DNA of 64,000 nt from Lacticaseibacillus jixianensis (GCF_003946485.1 NZ_RHOJ01000001.1:124001-188000), one strand, 5' to 3'. Positions 7,555 through 17,633 are shown, counted from the first letter of the stretch. The notes: a model not told the origin generated them from the letters alone. Translations and numbers: made by a program.

Positions 7555-8997
7555 ATGGAAGAAAGCAAAAAACTGCGCTGGTACAACGTGGCGCTGATCG
7601 CCTTCGTCGCGGTGTGGGGCCTCGGCAACGTGGTCAACAACTACGCCCAGCAGGGGTTGTCGGTCGTGACCTCGTGGGTGCTAATCATGCTGCTGTACTT
7701 TGTGCCGTATGCGCTGATCGTTGGCCAGCTCGGCTCCGCCTTCAAAGATGAAAGCGGCGGGGTGTCCAGCTGGATCAAGCGCACGTCCACTAAGCGCCTG
7801 GCCTATTATGCCGCCTGGACGTACTGGGTCGTGCACGTGCCGTACCTGGCGCAAAAGCCCCAGGGGATCTTGATCTCCCTCAGCTGGCTCTTCAAGGGCA
7901 ATGGTAAATTTGTTAATGAGGTCTCCTCAATGACGGTTTCGCTCATTTGCCTGGCGTTGTTTCTGGTCTTTCTGTGGCTGTCTTCGCGGGGCCTGGCCAC
8001 GCTGAACCGCATCGGTTCGGTGGCCGGGACGGCCATGTTCATTATGTCGCTCCTCTTTATCATCCTGGCGGTGTCGGCCCCGTTTATGGTGAAGGGCACG
8101 CCGATCGCCACGCCGCACATGGACCGGCTCAGCACCTACCTGCCGAATTTCAACCTCAACTACTTCACGACCCTGTCCATGCTGGTCTTTGCGGTCGGCG
8201 GGGCGGAAAAGATCTCGCCCTACGTTAACAGCACCAAGCACGCCGCCAAGGAATTTCCGCTGGGGATGCTGGTGCTGGCCGGCATGGTCGCCTTGTGCGC
8301 GATCCTGGGGAGCTTCGGCATGGGGATGCTGTTCAACTCCAGTCACATTCCTCAGGACCTGATGGCGAATGGGGCCTACCTGGCCTTTGCCAAGTTGGGT
8401 GGGTACTACCACGTGGGGAACGTCTTCGTGATCCTGTACGCCTTGGCGCAAACCATGGCGCAGATCTCCGCGCTCGCCTTTTCGATCGACGCGCCGCTGA
8501 AGATCCTGCTGGGCGACGCCGACCCGGAGTTTGTGCCCCGTGGCCTGCGCAAGCTGAACCAGAACGGGACGCCGGTGAAGGGGTACTGGATGACCGGGGT
8601 GCTGGTCAGCCTGCTGATCGTGGTTCCGGCGCTGGGCATCGGCAACATGAACATGCTTTACAATTGGTTGCTAAACCTGAACTCCGTGGTCATGCCGCTG
8701 CGCTATCTCTGGGTCTTCCTTGCTTACATCCTGCTGAACAAGCATCTGAACCGGTTCCAGTCGGACTACGAGTTTGTGAAGAATCCGCGCCTGGGCATGG
8801 TCATTGGCGGCTGGTGCTTCTTCTTTACGGCCTTTGCCTGTGTGATGGGCATGATGCCGAAAATCAGCTTTGCTGCGGACCCCGCGACTTGGTGGTTCCA
8901 GATGGGGTTGAACGTGATCACGCCGCTGCTCTTCCTGGCGCTTGGCCTGATCCTGCCCGCCATCGCCCGGCGGCAGAAGCCTGAGCTGAAAGCCTGA
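7555..8997 (+). CDS. APC-superfamily amino acid permease
   Basis: This 480-residue integral membrane protein has about twelve hydrophobic segments. The first contains VALIAFVAVWGLGNVVNNYAQQG, the unwound-helix glycine region typical of APC transporters. ESGGVSSWIKRT resembles the glutamate/GABA antiporter branch. The charged tail RRQKPELKA is cytoplasmic. Substrate is probably an amino acid, but its identity and whether it exchanges or imports cannot be read here. It ends at a strong bidirectional terminator shared with add. Confidence 0.85.
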   Translation: MEESKKLRWYNVALIAFVAVWGLGNVVNNYAQQGLSVVTSWVLIMLLYFVPYALIVGQLGSAFKDESGGVSSWIKRTSTKRLAYYAAWTYWVVHVPYLAQKPQGILISLSWLFKGNGKFVNEVSSMTVSLICLALFLVFLWLSSRGLATLNRIGSVAGTAMFIMSLLFIILAVSAPFMVKGTPIATPHMDRLSTYLPNFNLNYFTTLSMLVFAVGGAEKISPYVNSTKHAAKEFPLGMLVLAGMVALCAILGSFGMGMLFNSSHIPQDLMANGAYLAFAKLGGYYHVGNVFVILYALAQTMAQISALAFSIDAPLKILLGDADPEFVPRGLRKLNQNGTPVKGYWMTGVLVSLLIVVPALGIGNMNMLYNWLLNLNSVVMPLRYLWVFLAYILLNKHLNRFQSDYEFVKNPRLGMVIGGWCFFFTAFACVMGMMPKISFAADPATWWFQMGLNVITPLLFLALGLILPAIARRQKPELKA

Positions 8998-9014
8998 GCG
9001 CGCTGACCAAACGC

Positions 9015-9054
9015 AAACGCGCCGCCCTCAAGTGCTGAGGGCGGCGCGTTTTTA
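9015..9054. terminator. Strong bidirectional terminator
   Basis: A near-perfect stem AACGCGCCGCCCTCA/TGAGGGCGGCGCGTT has an AGTGC loop and a T run on the plus side. It lies between the convergent permease and add genes. Confidence 0.85.
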
Positions 9055-9064
9055 ACGGTTACGA

Positions 9065-10084
9065 TTAGAGGTACCGCTGATAATCCTTTTCCAGCCGGGC
9101 GTGCAATACCGCCTTTTGCGCCTCGGTGCAAAACGCAGCGTCAACCGCGGTGTGGTTAAAGGCCAAAAGGTCAGCGAGGGTGACGCCGAAGTTCTGCCCG
9201 AACAGCCAGTACTCACGGGTCAAGGTGGTGTTCGAAACGGTCCGGTTGTCTGTGTTGATAGTGATTTTGGCCCCCGCCGCGTGTAAGGCAGGGTACGGGA
9301 ATTCGGCGAGGCTGCGGGCGGCTTTGGTCTGCAGGTTCGAGGTCAGACAAAGTTCGGCCGTTGCGCCAGCGTTCACGAATTGGTGGATCAGCGCCGGCTG
9401 GTCGTAGAGCGCAGTGGCGTGGCCGATCCGCCGGATCCCTAGCCGCAGCGTTTGTTCGATGTTCTGCGGCTCATGGCATTCGCCGGCATGCAGCGTCAGC
9501 GGCACGCCGAGCTGCTGGGCCCGCAGAATGGCGGGCTTGATCGCGGTCGGGGGGAAAGCCGCTTCATTGCCGGCAAAATCGGCGCCGACGAGGCCACGGG
9601 TCAACAGTGGGGCGGTTTGCTCAAACATTTTCGCCGTCGTGCCCACGGGCAGCTGGCGCATGCCGCAGACCAAGGCGCGCGCGATGATGTCGAACTGACT
9701 CATGCCGCGGTGGAGGCCAGCGATCACCGCCGTGGTTGCCTCGGCCACGCTCAGGCCTTGGTCGGTCGACTGATCAGGGGCAAAGCGCACCTCGATGTAA
9801 CGCACGTTCTCTGCCGCGGCTTGCGCGATGACGTCATACGCGGCCATTTCAAGCGCCTGCTTGGTTTGCAGCAAGGGCCGGATGAAGTCGAACGGCTTGA
9901 GGTAATCCATGAGGTCTTCGCTGTCCGGTGGGGCAGAAACCAACTGACGCAGCTCCGCGTCACTGGCCGGCAGCGGCTGGCCGATCAAGGCGGCCAGCTG
10001 CCGGATCATTTCCAGGCTCAGGGAGCCGTCAAGGTGGCAATGCAGCTCCACTTTACCGATTGCATGCAGCACTTTTTCGTCCAT
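9065..10084 (-). CDS. add: Adenosine deaminase
   Basis: This 339-residue enzyme shows the ADA zinc motifs: KVELHCHLDGS near the N-terminus, LTLHAGECH, RIGHATAL and ITINTDNRTVSNTTL. It deaminates adenosine (or deoxyadenosine) to inosine in purine salvage in the cytoplasm. The last motif reads TDNR where classical ADAs have TDDP, a known-looking variant of lactobacillar enzymes rather than a loss of function. ATG follows AGGAGGG. It is divergent from pdp, another nucleoside-salvage gene. Confidence 0.93.
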   Translation of the reverse strand: MDEKVLHAIGKVELHCHLDGSLSLEMIRQLAALIGQPLPASDAELRQLVSAPPDSEDLMDYLKPFDFIRPLLQTKQALEMAAYDVIAQAAAENVRYIEVRFAPDQSTDQGLSVAEATTAVIAGLHRGMSQFDIIARALVCGMRQLPVGTTAKMFEQTAPLLTRGLVGADFAGNEAAFPPTAIKPAILRAQQLGVPLTLHAGECHEPQNIEQTLRLGIRRIGHATALYDQPALIHQFVNAGATAELCLTSNLQTKAARSLAEFPYPALHAAGAKITINTDNRTVSNTTLTREYWLFGQNFGVTLADLLAFNHTAVDAAFCTEAQKAVLHARLEKDYQRYL

Positions 10085-10200
10085 AATCGCCCTCCTATTC
10101 TACATGCAGTGTAACATACTGGCCGGGCAGGCAAACGATTTCAGCCGCCATTTTGGTTTCTGTTACAATGGAGGCATCTAGAAGGAAAGCTGGAGATTGT

Positions 10201-11502
10201 ATGCGAATGGTAGATCTGATCGCCAAGAAGCGTGACGGCCAAACACTGACGAAGGAAGAAATCGCTTGGATGATCACGGGGTACGTGAAGGACGAAATTC
10301 CTGACTACCAAATGAGCGCCTTTCTGATGGCGACCTACTTTCAGGGCATGACGGACACAGAGCAGGGCCACTTGGCGTTTGCGATGTTGAATTCGGGGGA
10401 TCGGCTTAATCTGGATGCGATCCCCGGCATCAAGGTCGACAAGCACTCGACGGGCGGCGTCGGGGACAAGATCAGCATTCCGCTGACGCCGCTGGTTGCT
10501 TGCTTAGGGGTGCCGGTGCCGATGATCTCAGGCCGCGGGCTTGGCCACACCGGGGGCACGCTGGACAAGCTCGAAAGCATTCCCGGGTTCCGGGTCAACT
10601 TAAGTGAGCAGGAATTCAAAAACCAGGTTGGCCAGATCCGGCAGGCCATCGTCTCGGCTTCCGGCGACCTGGCGCCGGCGGACCGGCGCATTTATGCACT
10701 GCGGGACGTCACCGCTACCGTCGAGTCCATTCCGCTGATCGCCAGCTCAATCATGTCGAAGAAGATCGCCTCGGGCACCAACGCGCTGGTGTTTGACGTG
10801 AAGGTCGGCGGCGGTGCCTTCATGAAGACCGAGCAGCAGGCCGAAAAACTGGCGCACGCACTGGTTGGCATCGCCAAGCAGGCCGGTGTTCAAAGCGTTG
10901 CGCTGCTCACGGACATGGATCAGCCCTTGGGCATCACCATCGGGAATTCGCTGGAGATCGCTGAAAGCATCGCGATCCTGCGCAACAAGGGGCCAAAAGA
11001 CGTGCGCGAGCTGACGCTGACGTTAGCCGCCCACATGCTGGTGCTGGGGGGCAAGACCCACAGCCTGGAGCAGGCGATCGGCATGGCGGAGGACGCCCTG
11101 CGCGACGGGCGGGCGCTGGCGGCGTTCAAACAGCTGATCCAGGCGCAAGGCGGTGATGTGCGCGTGGTCGATGATCCCAGCCGGCTGCCGCAGGCCAAAT
11201 ACAAGGTGAACGTCAAGGCGCCGCATGGTGGCGTGGTCACCGCCATTGACACCAACGCGCTGGGCCTGGCAGTGATGCAGCTGGGCGGCGGCCGGGCCAG
11301 AAAGGACGACAAGCTGGATCTGGCCGTTGGCCTGGTCCTTCACAAGAAGCTGGGCACCCCGGTCACGGCCGGCGATACACTGGCCACCCTGCATGCGGAT
11401 ACGGAAGACGTCGCGGCCGTCGAAGCGGCAGTTCAGCGGGCCTTCACCATTGGCGAAAAGGCTCCCACCAAGGCGCCATTAATCAAAAAAGTAATTCGTT
11501 GA
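10201..11502 (+). CDS. pdp: Pyrimidine-nucleoside phosphorylase
   Basis: This 433-residue enzyme contains DKHSTGGVGDKISIPLTPLV around residue 80, the thymidine/pyrimidine phosphorylase signature for phosphate and nucleoside binding, plus SGRGLGHTGGTLDKLESIPG. It cleaves uridine or thymidine to base and sugar-1-phosphate. The start MRMVDLIAKKRDG is chosen by family length and a GGAG site; an upstream in-frame GTG would add 16 residues and include the promoter-like TACAAT. It is divergent from add, so the pair forms a nucleoside-salvage locus. Confidence 0.92.
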   Translation: MRMVDLIAKKRDGQTLTKEEIAWMITGYVKDEIPDYQMSAFLMATYFQGMTDTEQGHLAFAMLNSGDRLNLDAIPGIKVDKHSTGGVGDKISIPLTPLVACLGVPVPMISGRGLGHTGGTLDKLESIPGFRVNLSEQEFKNQVGQIRQAIVSASGDLAPADRRIYALRDVTATVESIPLIASSIMSKKIASGTNALVFDVKVGGGAFMKTEQQAEKLAHALVGIAKQAGVQSVALLTDMDQPLGITIGNSLEIAESIAILRNKGPKDVRELTLTLAAHMLVLGGKTHSLEQAIGMAEDALRDGRALAAFKQLIQAQGGDVRVVDDPSRLPQAKYKVNVKAPHGGVVTAIDTNALGLAVMQLGGGRARKDDKLDLAVGLVLHKKLGTPVTAGDTLATLHADTEDVAAVEAAVQRAFTIGEKAPTKAPLIKKVIR

Positions 11503-11513
11503 TAAGAAAGGTG

Positions 11514-11544
11514 CGGTTTTCCAAAGAGGAAACCGTGTTTTTTT
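11514..11544 (+). terminator. Terminator of pdp
   Basis: Stem CGGTTTTCC/GGAAACCG followed by TGTTTTTTT. Confidence 0.75.
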
Positions 11545-11576
11545 ATGCCTCAGGTGCTAAACTAGAATCGTAACAA

Positions 11577-11634
11577 TGTAAGCACTTTTTTCGACGTGGG
11601 GGACGTCGACAATTTCGGTGCCGACCTGGCACCG
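11577..11634 (+). promoter_or_regulatory. Leader of cydA: weak cre-like box and two hairpins
   Basis: TGTAAGCACTTTTT (11577-11590) matches the cre consensus at about 11 of 14 positions. Downstream are hairpins CGACGT/ACGTCG and CGGTGCC/GGCACCG (11616-11634), the latter directly upstream of the GAGGAGG site. A TAGAAT candidate -10 lies at 11563. No Rex-type box was seen. Confidence 0.35.
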
Positions 11635-11650
11635 CGAGGAGGTTATGGCG

Positions 11651-13075
11651 ATGATTGCAGGGTTGTCAGTTCTTGATCTTGCACGGTTTCAGTTTGCCAT
11701 GACGACCGTTTTCCACTTCTTTTTTGTGCCGTTTTCTATTGGGATGGCGTTGGTCACCGCGATCATGGAGACGCTGTACGTGCGCAAGAAGGACGAAATG
11801 TACAAGAAGATGGCCAAGTTCTGGGGAAGGATCTTCCTGTTGAGCTTTGCTGTCGGGGTCGTCACCGGTATTATTCAGGAGTTCCAGTTCGGGATGAACT
11901 GGTCGAATTACTCCCGGTTCATGGGGGACATTTTTGGCGCGCCGCTAGCGATTGAGGCGCTGCTTGCGTTTTTCATGGAGTCGACGTTCATCGGTCTGTG
12001 GATGTTCACGTGGGAACGCTTCAAGCCCGCGGCGCACGCGGTGCTGATTTGGCTGGTCTGGCTGGGCACGACCCTGTCGGCGATCTGGATCCTGAGTGCC
12101 AACTCGTTCATGCAGCACCCGACCGGATTTGCCATCAACGAGGCCACTGGGCGCGTTAAGTTGGTGGACTTTATGGCCGTGATCACCAATCCGCAGCTGT
12201 GGGTCGAATTCCCGCACGTGGTTTTTGGCGCGTTTGTGACCGCGGCGTTCGCCGTGGCGGGGATGTCCGCTTGGCGGATCCTCAAGCATGACCACGTGGA
12301 CTTTTACAAGCAGTCCATGCGCATTGGCCTGATCGTTGGCCTGATCGCGTCCATCGGCGTGGTCGTGGTCGGCGACTTCCAGACCCGGTTCATGATGAGT
12401 GACCAGCCGATGAAGTTTGCGGCGACTGAAGGGATCTACAAGGATACCAAGAGCCCGGCACCGTGGACGGTGGTCGAGCTGATTGACACCAAGCACCACA
12501 CCACCAAGGGTGCAGTCGACATTCCGTACCTCCTGAGCCTGTTGTCTTATCACAAGACGACCGGTGCCGTGAAGGGTATGGAGACCGTCAACAAGCAACT
12601 GGAGGAGAAGTACGGGGCCGATAAGAATTACTACGTGCCGGTCAAGACGCTGTTCTGGTCCTTCCGCGTGATGGCGGGGGTCGGCACGGGCCTGATTATC
12701 GGGTCCGCGGCAGTGCTGTGGTTCTCACGCAAGAAGCGGGACACGATCGAAAATAAACGGTGGCTGCTCTACCTCACGGGCTTTGCGCTGTGGCTGCCGT
12801 TCATCGCGAACACCGCCGGCTGGTTCATCACCGAGCTCGGCCGCTACCCGTGGGTGGTTTACGGGCTGTACACAATCGCGGACGCGGTTTCGCCGACCAC
12901 CACGGCGGGGCAGCTGCTGTTCACCAACATTATGTACTTCCTGATCTTTACCCTGCTGGGCGGCGTGATGATCTACTACAGCCATCGCGTGCTCAAAAAT
13001 GGGCCGGATGGTCCGCTGGACACCGATTACGGTGTGACCAAGGATCCGTTTGCGAAGGAGGCGTTCGCAAAATGA
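11651..13075 (+). CDS. cydA: Cytochrome bd quinol oxidase subunit I
   Basis: This 474-residue membrane protein carries the b and d haems of the bd oxidase. Visible marks are the N-terminal helix with the conserved histidine (FQFAMTTVFHFFFVPFSIG), GIIQEFQFGMNWSNYSRF, and GWFITELGRYPWVVYGL (GRYPW where many relatives have GRQPW). It oxidises quinol and reduces oxygen to water in the cytoplasmic membrane. ATG at 11651 is preferred over 11645 because AGGAGG then has an eight-base spacer. It overlaps cydB by ATGA. Confidence 0.96.
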   Translation: MIAGLSVLDLARFQFAMTTVFHFFFVPFSIGMALVTAIMETLYVRKKDEMYKKMAKFWGRIFLLSFAVGVVTGIIQEFQFGMNWSNYSRFMGDIFGAPLAIEALLAFFMESTFIGLWMFTWERFKPAAHAVLIWLVWLGTTLSAIWILSANSFMQHPTGFAINEATGRVKLVDFMAVITNPQLWVEFPHVVFGAFVTAAFAVAGMSAWRILKHDHVDFYKQSMRIGLIVGLIASIGVVVVGDFQTRFMMSDQPMKFAATEGIYKDTKSPAPWTVVELIDTKHHTTKGAVDIPYLLSLLSYHKTTGAVKGMETVNKQLEEKYGADKNYYVPVKTLFWSFRVMAGVGTGLIIGSAAVLWFSRKKRDTIENKRWLLYLTGFALWLPFIANTAGWFITELGRYPWVVYGLYTIADAVSPTTTAGQLLFTNIMYFLIFTLLGGVMIYYSHRVLKNGPDGPLDTDYGVTKDPFAKEAFAK

Positions 13076-14079
13076 GCGGCTTACAACTGTTATGGTTCTT
13101 ATTGCTGCTGGTCCTGTTCGTGGGCTTCTTCTTCCTGGAAGGCTTTGACTACGGCGTCGGCATGGCAACCCGGCTGCTTGCCCACAACGAGGACGAGCGG
13201 ACCCAGCTGGTCGCCACCATCGGCCCGCACTGGGATGGCAATGAGGTCTGGCTAATCACGGCCGGTGGGGCGATGTTCGCGTCGTATCCGCTGTGGTACG
13301 CCAGCCTGTTCTCCGGGTTCTACATCATGTTCTTCCTGGTGCTGTTCGGGCTGATCGTGCGCGGCGTCTCATTTGAGTTTGCGGCGCATGCGGAAACCCT
13401 GCGTGGCCGGAGCGTTTGGCGCTGGGCGCTGTTTATCGGCTCCTTGATCCCGCCGTTTGTGCTAGGGATGATCTTCACGGCGATCATTCAGCCGCTGCCG
13501 ATCGACGCTAAGGGCAACGTCTTTGCCACGCTGGGCAACCAAGTCAACCTGCTGACGATCGTCGGCGGGGTGGCGGTCACTTTGATGTGCTTCATGCACG
13601 GGTTGAACTTTATCCGGCTGAAGACCACCGGTCCGCTGCGGGCTCGCGCGCGGCAGTACAATCAGGTTCTCTCTTGGGTCCTGTATGCCGGCGAGGTCGT
13701 CTTCGCGCTGCTGGTATTCTTCTTCACCGACTTCTTTGCCAAGCGCCCGATTTCCACGACGCTGATCATCTTGCTGATCGTGTGCGCGGCGGTGATCCAG
13801 CACTATGGGGTACTCAAGGACAACGAACTGGTGTCGTTCATCGGCTCTGGCCTGGGGCTCGCCCTGGTGGTCGGCCTGATCTTCAACGGTCTGTTCCCCC
13901 GCGTGATGATCGCGCAAAACGCGGCGCACTCGATCATGATTGCCGACGCGTCGGCCAGCCCGCTGACGCTGGCAATTATGACCGGGGTCACCTGCGTGCT
14001 GCTGCCGATCGCGCTGGCTTACTTCATTTGGAGCTACGTGGTCTTCCACAAGCGCATCGCGCCAAAAGGGAATGCCTGA
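13072..14079 (+). CDS. cydB: Cytochrome bd quinol oxidase subunit II
   Basis: This 335-residue membrane partner of CydA contains the family hallmark FLEGFDYGVGMATRL and IGPHWDGNEVWLITAGGAMFA. It is needed for assembly of the di-haem site. The start overlaps the cydA stop (ATGA), with AAGGAGG inside the cydA end, so the subunits are translationally coupled. The cydD gene follows after 28 bases with its own AAAGGAG. Confidence 0.96.
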   Translation: MSGLQLLWFLLLLVLFVGFFFLEGFDYGVGMATRLLAHNEDERTQLVATIGPHWDGNEVWLITAGGAMFASYPLWYASLFSGFYIMFFLVLFGLIVRGVSFEFAAHAETLRGRSVWRWALFIGSLIPPFVLGMIFTAIIQPLPIDAKGNVFATLGNQVNLLTIVGGVAVTLMCFMHGLNFIRLKTTGPLRARARQYNQVLSWVLYAGEVVFALLVFFFTDFFAKRPISTTLIILLIVCAAVIQHYGVLKDNELVSFIGSGLGLALVVGLIFNGLFPRVMIAQNAAHSIMIADASASPLTLAIMTGVTCVLLPIALAYFIWSYVVFHKRIAPKGNA

Positions 14080-14107
14080 TTTTTAAGTCAACAAAGGAGT
14101 TCACAGT

Positions 14108-15850
14108 ATGATCGACAAACGACTACTGCGTTTGCCGGGAATGCGGACGATCATGACAATGCTTGCCGGGCTCGCGCTCGTGCAAGCATTTGTCATTTTA
14201 GGCCAAGGTCATTTTCTGGCCGCCGGCATCGTGCACGCCTGGCAGCGCAAACCTCTGACTGGGATCTGGGTGTTCGTCCTCGGCTTTGCCGTCGCGTACA
14301 CCTTGCGCCAGGCCATTACCTGGCTCCGCAACGTGATCGCTGAGCGCTTCGCCCGCAAGACGGCCGGTGCCTTGCAGCGGCAGCTCCTGGCGAAAATGTA
14401 CGCGCTGGGGCCCGCGGTTGCGGCGACGGAAGGCACCGGTAATTTGGTGACCATGGCGCTGGACGGCATTCCCGAGACGCAAAATTACATCGAACTGATC
14501 TTAAACAAGATCCTCAACATGATGATCATTCCCTGGGTGCTGCTAGTGTACATCTTCATGCAACAGCACCTGGCCGGCATCGCGCTGCTCATCATGTTCC
14601 CGGTGATCATTTTGTTCATGATCATCCTGGGCTACGCCGCCCGCGACGAATCCGAGAAACAGTACGCGGGGTTTCAGTCGATGTCTAACCAGTTCATTGA
14701 TTCCCTACGCGGGCTGAAGACCCTGCAGCTGATGGGCATTTCCAAGCAGTACGCGGCCAATGTCTACCAAGTCTCCGAGCGCTATCGCAAACAGACGATG
14801 AGCGTGCTGAAAATTGCGATGCTGTCGAGTTTTGCCATGGACTTTTTCGCGACGCTGTCGATCGCGGTCGTCGCCGTGTTCATGGGGATTGACCTGCTGA
14901 ATGGCCGCCTTTCGCTGTACCCGGCGATGGTGGCGTTGATCCTCGCGCCGGAGTACTTCATGCCGATCCGCGAGTTTGGCAATGATTATCACGCCACGCT
15001 CAACGGCAAAAACGCCATGAGTGCCGTGCTGGCAGTGCTGGCGCAGCCGGTGCCGACGCCGACCGAAGGCCTGCCAGAACTGACCGGCTGGGACCACGGC
15101 GCGACGCTCTCTGCAACGCACCTGAACTTCACGTACCCTGGTCGGCAGACGGGGGTGACTGATGCGAACTTCACGCTGCACGGCGGCCAAAAAGTCGCCA
15201 TCATCGGCCCCAGCGGGTCAGGCAAGTCGACCTTGCTGAACCTGATCGGCGGCTTCTTGCAGCCGGCGGGGGCCACGACGCCGTTCCGCGCGAATGGTCA
15301 CCCCTTGGCGCACATGGCGCAGCCCGCCTGGCAGGACCACCTGTCGTATATCCCGCAGGCGCCGTACATTTTTGCGACGTCGATCGCTGATAACGTCCGC
15401 TTCTATCGGCCGGATGCCAGCGATGATGACGTGGCGGCGGCCGTTGACCAGGCCGGGCTGACCGACTGGCTGAAGACGCTGCCCGAAGGCTTGGCCACGC
15501 GCATCGGCGAAGGCGGCCGGGGGATTTCCGGCGGTCAGGCCCAGCGAATCGCGATGGCGCGGACCTTGCTGGACACCAAGCGGCAGGTCTGGCTGTTTGA
15601 CGAGCCGACCGCGCACTTGGACATCGAAACCGAAGCCGCGCTGAAGGCTACGCTGGTCCCGCTCTTTAAGGACCGGCTGGTGATTTTTGCTACCCACCGG
15701 CTCCACTGGCTCAACCAGATGGACTGGGTGATTGTGATGGCGGCGGGCCGGGTCGTCGCGCAAGGCACGCCGGCTGACCTGCAGGCGCACTCGCAGCCTT
15801 ACCAGGAACTGGTCGCGGAAATGCGAGGTGAGTTCAATGTTCAAAAATGA
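14108..15850 (+). CDS. cydD: Thiol reductant ABC exporter, CydD-type subunit
   Basis: This 580-residue half-transporter has an N-terminal six-helix membrane domain and a C-terminal ATPase with Walker A GPSGSGKST, signature ISGGQAQR and Walker B VWLFDEPTAHLD. CydDC exports cysteine or glutathione and is needed for assembly of cytochrome bd. The N-terminal domain resembles CydD rather than CydC. In Bacillus-style naming this first gene would be cydC. It overlaps the next gene by 14 bases. Confidence 0.92.
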   Translation: MIDKRLLRLPGMRTIMTMLAGLALVQAFVILGQGHFLAAGIVHAWQRKPLTGIWVFVLGFAVAYTLRQAITWLRNVIAERFARKTAGALQRQLLAKMYALGPAVAATEGTGNLVTMALDGIPETQNYIELILNKILNMMIIPWVLLVYIFMQQHLAGIALLIMFPVIILFMIILGYAARDESEKQYAGFQSMSNQFIDSLRGLKTLQLMGISKQYAANVYQVSERYRKQTMSVLKIAMLSSFAMDFFATLSIAVVAVFMGIDLLNGRLSLYPAMVALILAPEYFMPIREFGNDYHATLNGKNAMSAVLAVLAQPVPTPTEGLPELTGWDHGATLSATHLNFTYPGRQTGVTDANFTLHGGQKVAIIGPSGSGKSTLLNLIGGFLQPAGATTPFRANGHPLAHMAQPAWQDHLSYIPQAPYIFATSIADNVRFYRPDASDDDVAAAVDQAGLTDWLKTLPEGLATRIGEGGRGISGGQAQRIAMARTLLDTKRQVWLFDEPTAHLDIETEAALKATLVPLFKDRLVIFATHRLHWLNQMDWVIVMAAGRVVAQGTPADLQAHSQPYQELVAEMRGEFNVQK

Positions 15851-17558
15851 TACCTGGGTGCGGCCGGACCTGCGCCGCTACAAGAACCTGCTGTTTTGGT
15901 CGCTGGCCCTCGGCGTGCTGACCTATATTGCCGCTGGTGCCTTGATGTTCACCTCGGGCTACCTGATCGATTTTGCGGCCACAATGCCGCTGTTCGCCGC
16001 GATTTACGTGCCCGTGGTGCTGACGCGGGCGTTTGGGATCGGGCGGCCGGTGTTTCAGTACCTGGAGCGGCTGACCTCGCACAACTGGGTGCTGAAGGTG
16101 ACCAGTCACATGCGCCGCAAGCTGTATCAGGTGCTCGAAACCGATGCGGCGTTCGTGCAGGAACACCACCAGACCGGCGACATCCTCAGTCTGCTGAGCG
16201 ATGACATTGGGCACATTCAAAACATGTACCTGCGCGCGATTTTTCCCACTGTGGTCGCTGGCGGCTTGACGGTACTCATCACGCTGGGTCTGGGTCTCTT
16301 TGACTGGCGCTTCGCTCTGTGGGTGCTGCTTTTGCTGCTGATCCAGATCGTCCTGATCCCGTGGTGGGGACTGTTGATCGAAACCAAGCGGAAGCTGCGG
16401 CAAAAGGAACTGAATCAAAAGGCTTACGTTGACCTGACCGATGCCGTCCTGGGCCTGTCCGACTGGGCGATCACCCACCGTCAGGGTCAGTTCGTTGATG
16501 AAGCCAGCGCCACGACCACCAAGCTGGCCGCCTCGACGCACCAGTCCAAGATGTTCCAGTGGGCCCGCGATTTTGTCGCCGCCCTGTTCTTCGGCGCGAT
16601 CCCGGCGTGCCTGATGGTGTGGGCAAGCTGGTACTTCGCCGGCACGCAGCTCACCGCCGATTGGATCGGCGCGTTCGTGCTGGTGATGTTCCCGCTGTCG
16701 ATGGCCTTTTCCAACGTCGCCCAAGGGATCGGTGAATGGCCAACCTACAAAACGGCGCTTACCCACCTCAACGAGCTGAAGCCGACCACGCGGACGCTGC
16801 CTGCCCAGTTAGCGGCACCGGGCGCGGTCAAGGCACTCACCGTGAGCGACTTGGCCTTTCAGTACGATGCGGGCAGCGAGGCGTTGATCGACCATCTGAA
16901 TCTGACTGTTGCGGCCGGCCAAAAGCTGGCCATCCTGGGCCCCAGCGGCATGGGCAAAACCACGCTGCTGCAGCTGGTCTTAGGTGACCTCACGCCGACC
17001 AAAGGCAGTGTGACGCTGGACGGCGTTAATGTGCTGCAGTACCAGGATCAGCGCACGAAGCTGTTCGCAGTCCTGGACCAAAGCCCGTTTCTGTTCAACA
17101 CGTCGATCCTCAACAACGTGCGGCTGGGCAATGAAACCGCCAGCGACGCAGACGTTCAGCGCGTGCTTGAGGACGTGCAGCTGGCCGAGCTGATCGCGGG
17201 CCTGCCTAAAGGCGTCAATACGCCGGTCGAAGAGGCAGGGTTCGGCTTTTCCGGCGGTGAGCGGCAGCGGCTGGCCCTGGCGCGGATCCTGCTTCAAGAC
17301 GCGCCGATCGTCCTGCTGGATGAGCCGACCGTGGGCCTGGATTCGATCACCGAGCAGGCGCTGCTGGACACCATGTTTCGGGTGCTGGCCGGCAAAACGG
17401 TGTTGTGGGTGACCCATCATTTGCAGGGGGTCAGCCAATGCGACCAGGTCATTTTCCTGGAAGCCGGCAAGTTGACCATGGCTGGTAAGCCGGCAGACTT
17501 GATGGAACAAAACGAGCGGTACCGGCGTCTGTACGCGCTGGATGCGGGCCAAGCGTAA
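15837..17558 (+). CDS. cydC: Thiol reductant ABC exporter, CydC-type subunit
   Basis: This 573-residue partner has a membrane domain with the CydC-like LMFTSGYLIDFAATMP and GIGRPVFQYLERLTSHNW, then Walker A GPSGMGKTT, signature FSGGERQR and Walker B IVLLDEPTVGLD. It forms the CydDC heterodimer. ATG at 15837, inside the cydD end, follows GAGGTGAG. It is the last gene of the cydABDC operon. Bacillus-style naming would call it cydD. Confidence 0.92.
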   Translation: MFKNDTWVRPDLRRYKNLLFWSLALGVLTYIAAGALMFTSGYLIDFAATMPLFAAIYVPVVLTRAFGIGRPVFQYLERLTSHNWVLKVTSHMRRKLYQVLETDAAFVQEHHQTGDILSLLSDDIGHIQNMYLRAIFPTVVAGGLTVLITLGLGLFDWRFALWVLLLLLIQIVLIPWWGLLIETKRKLRQKELNQKAYVDLTDAVLGLSDWAITHRQGQFVDEASATTTKLAASTHQSKMFQWARDFVAALFFGAIPACLMVWASWYFAGTQLTADWIGAFVLVMFPLSMAFSNVAQGIGEWPTYKTALTHLNELKPTTRTLPAQLAAPGAVKALTVSDLAFQYDAGSEALIDHLNLTVAAGQKLAILGPSGMGKTTLLQLVLGDLTPTKGSVTLDGVNVLQYQDQRTKLFAVLDQSPFLFNTSILNNVRLGNETASDADVQRVLEDVQLAELIAGLPKGVNTPVEEAGFGFSGGERQRLALARILLQDAPIVLLDEPTVGLDSITEQALLDTMFRVLAGKTVLWVTHHLQGVSQCDQVIFLEAGKLTMAGKPADLMEQNERYRRLYALDAGQA

Positions 17559-17633
17559 GCCAGCACTGGGCCGACTAGGGGAAAAGGCGGGTGGGCAAGG
17601 CCAAGGTCTGGCGGTTTCCCGCTGGCTGGACAT

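Noticed and set aside
9065-10084. Adenosine deaminase inactivated by the TDNR variant
   Set aside because: All zinc ligand motifs are intact and the variant looks normal for this branch of the family.
12760-13071. Upstream extension of cydB
   Set aside because: The extension would overlap cydA in another frame; the ATGA overlap with AAGGAGG marks the real start at 13072.
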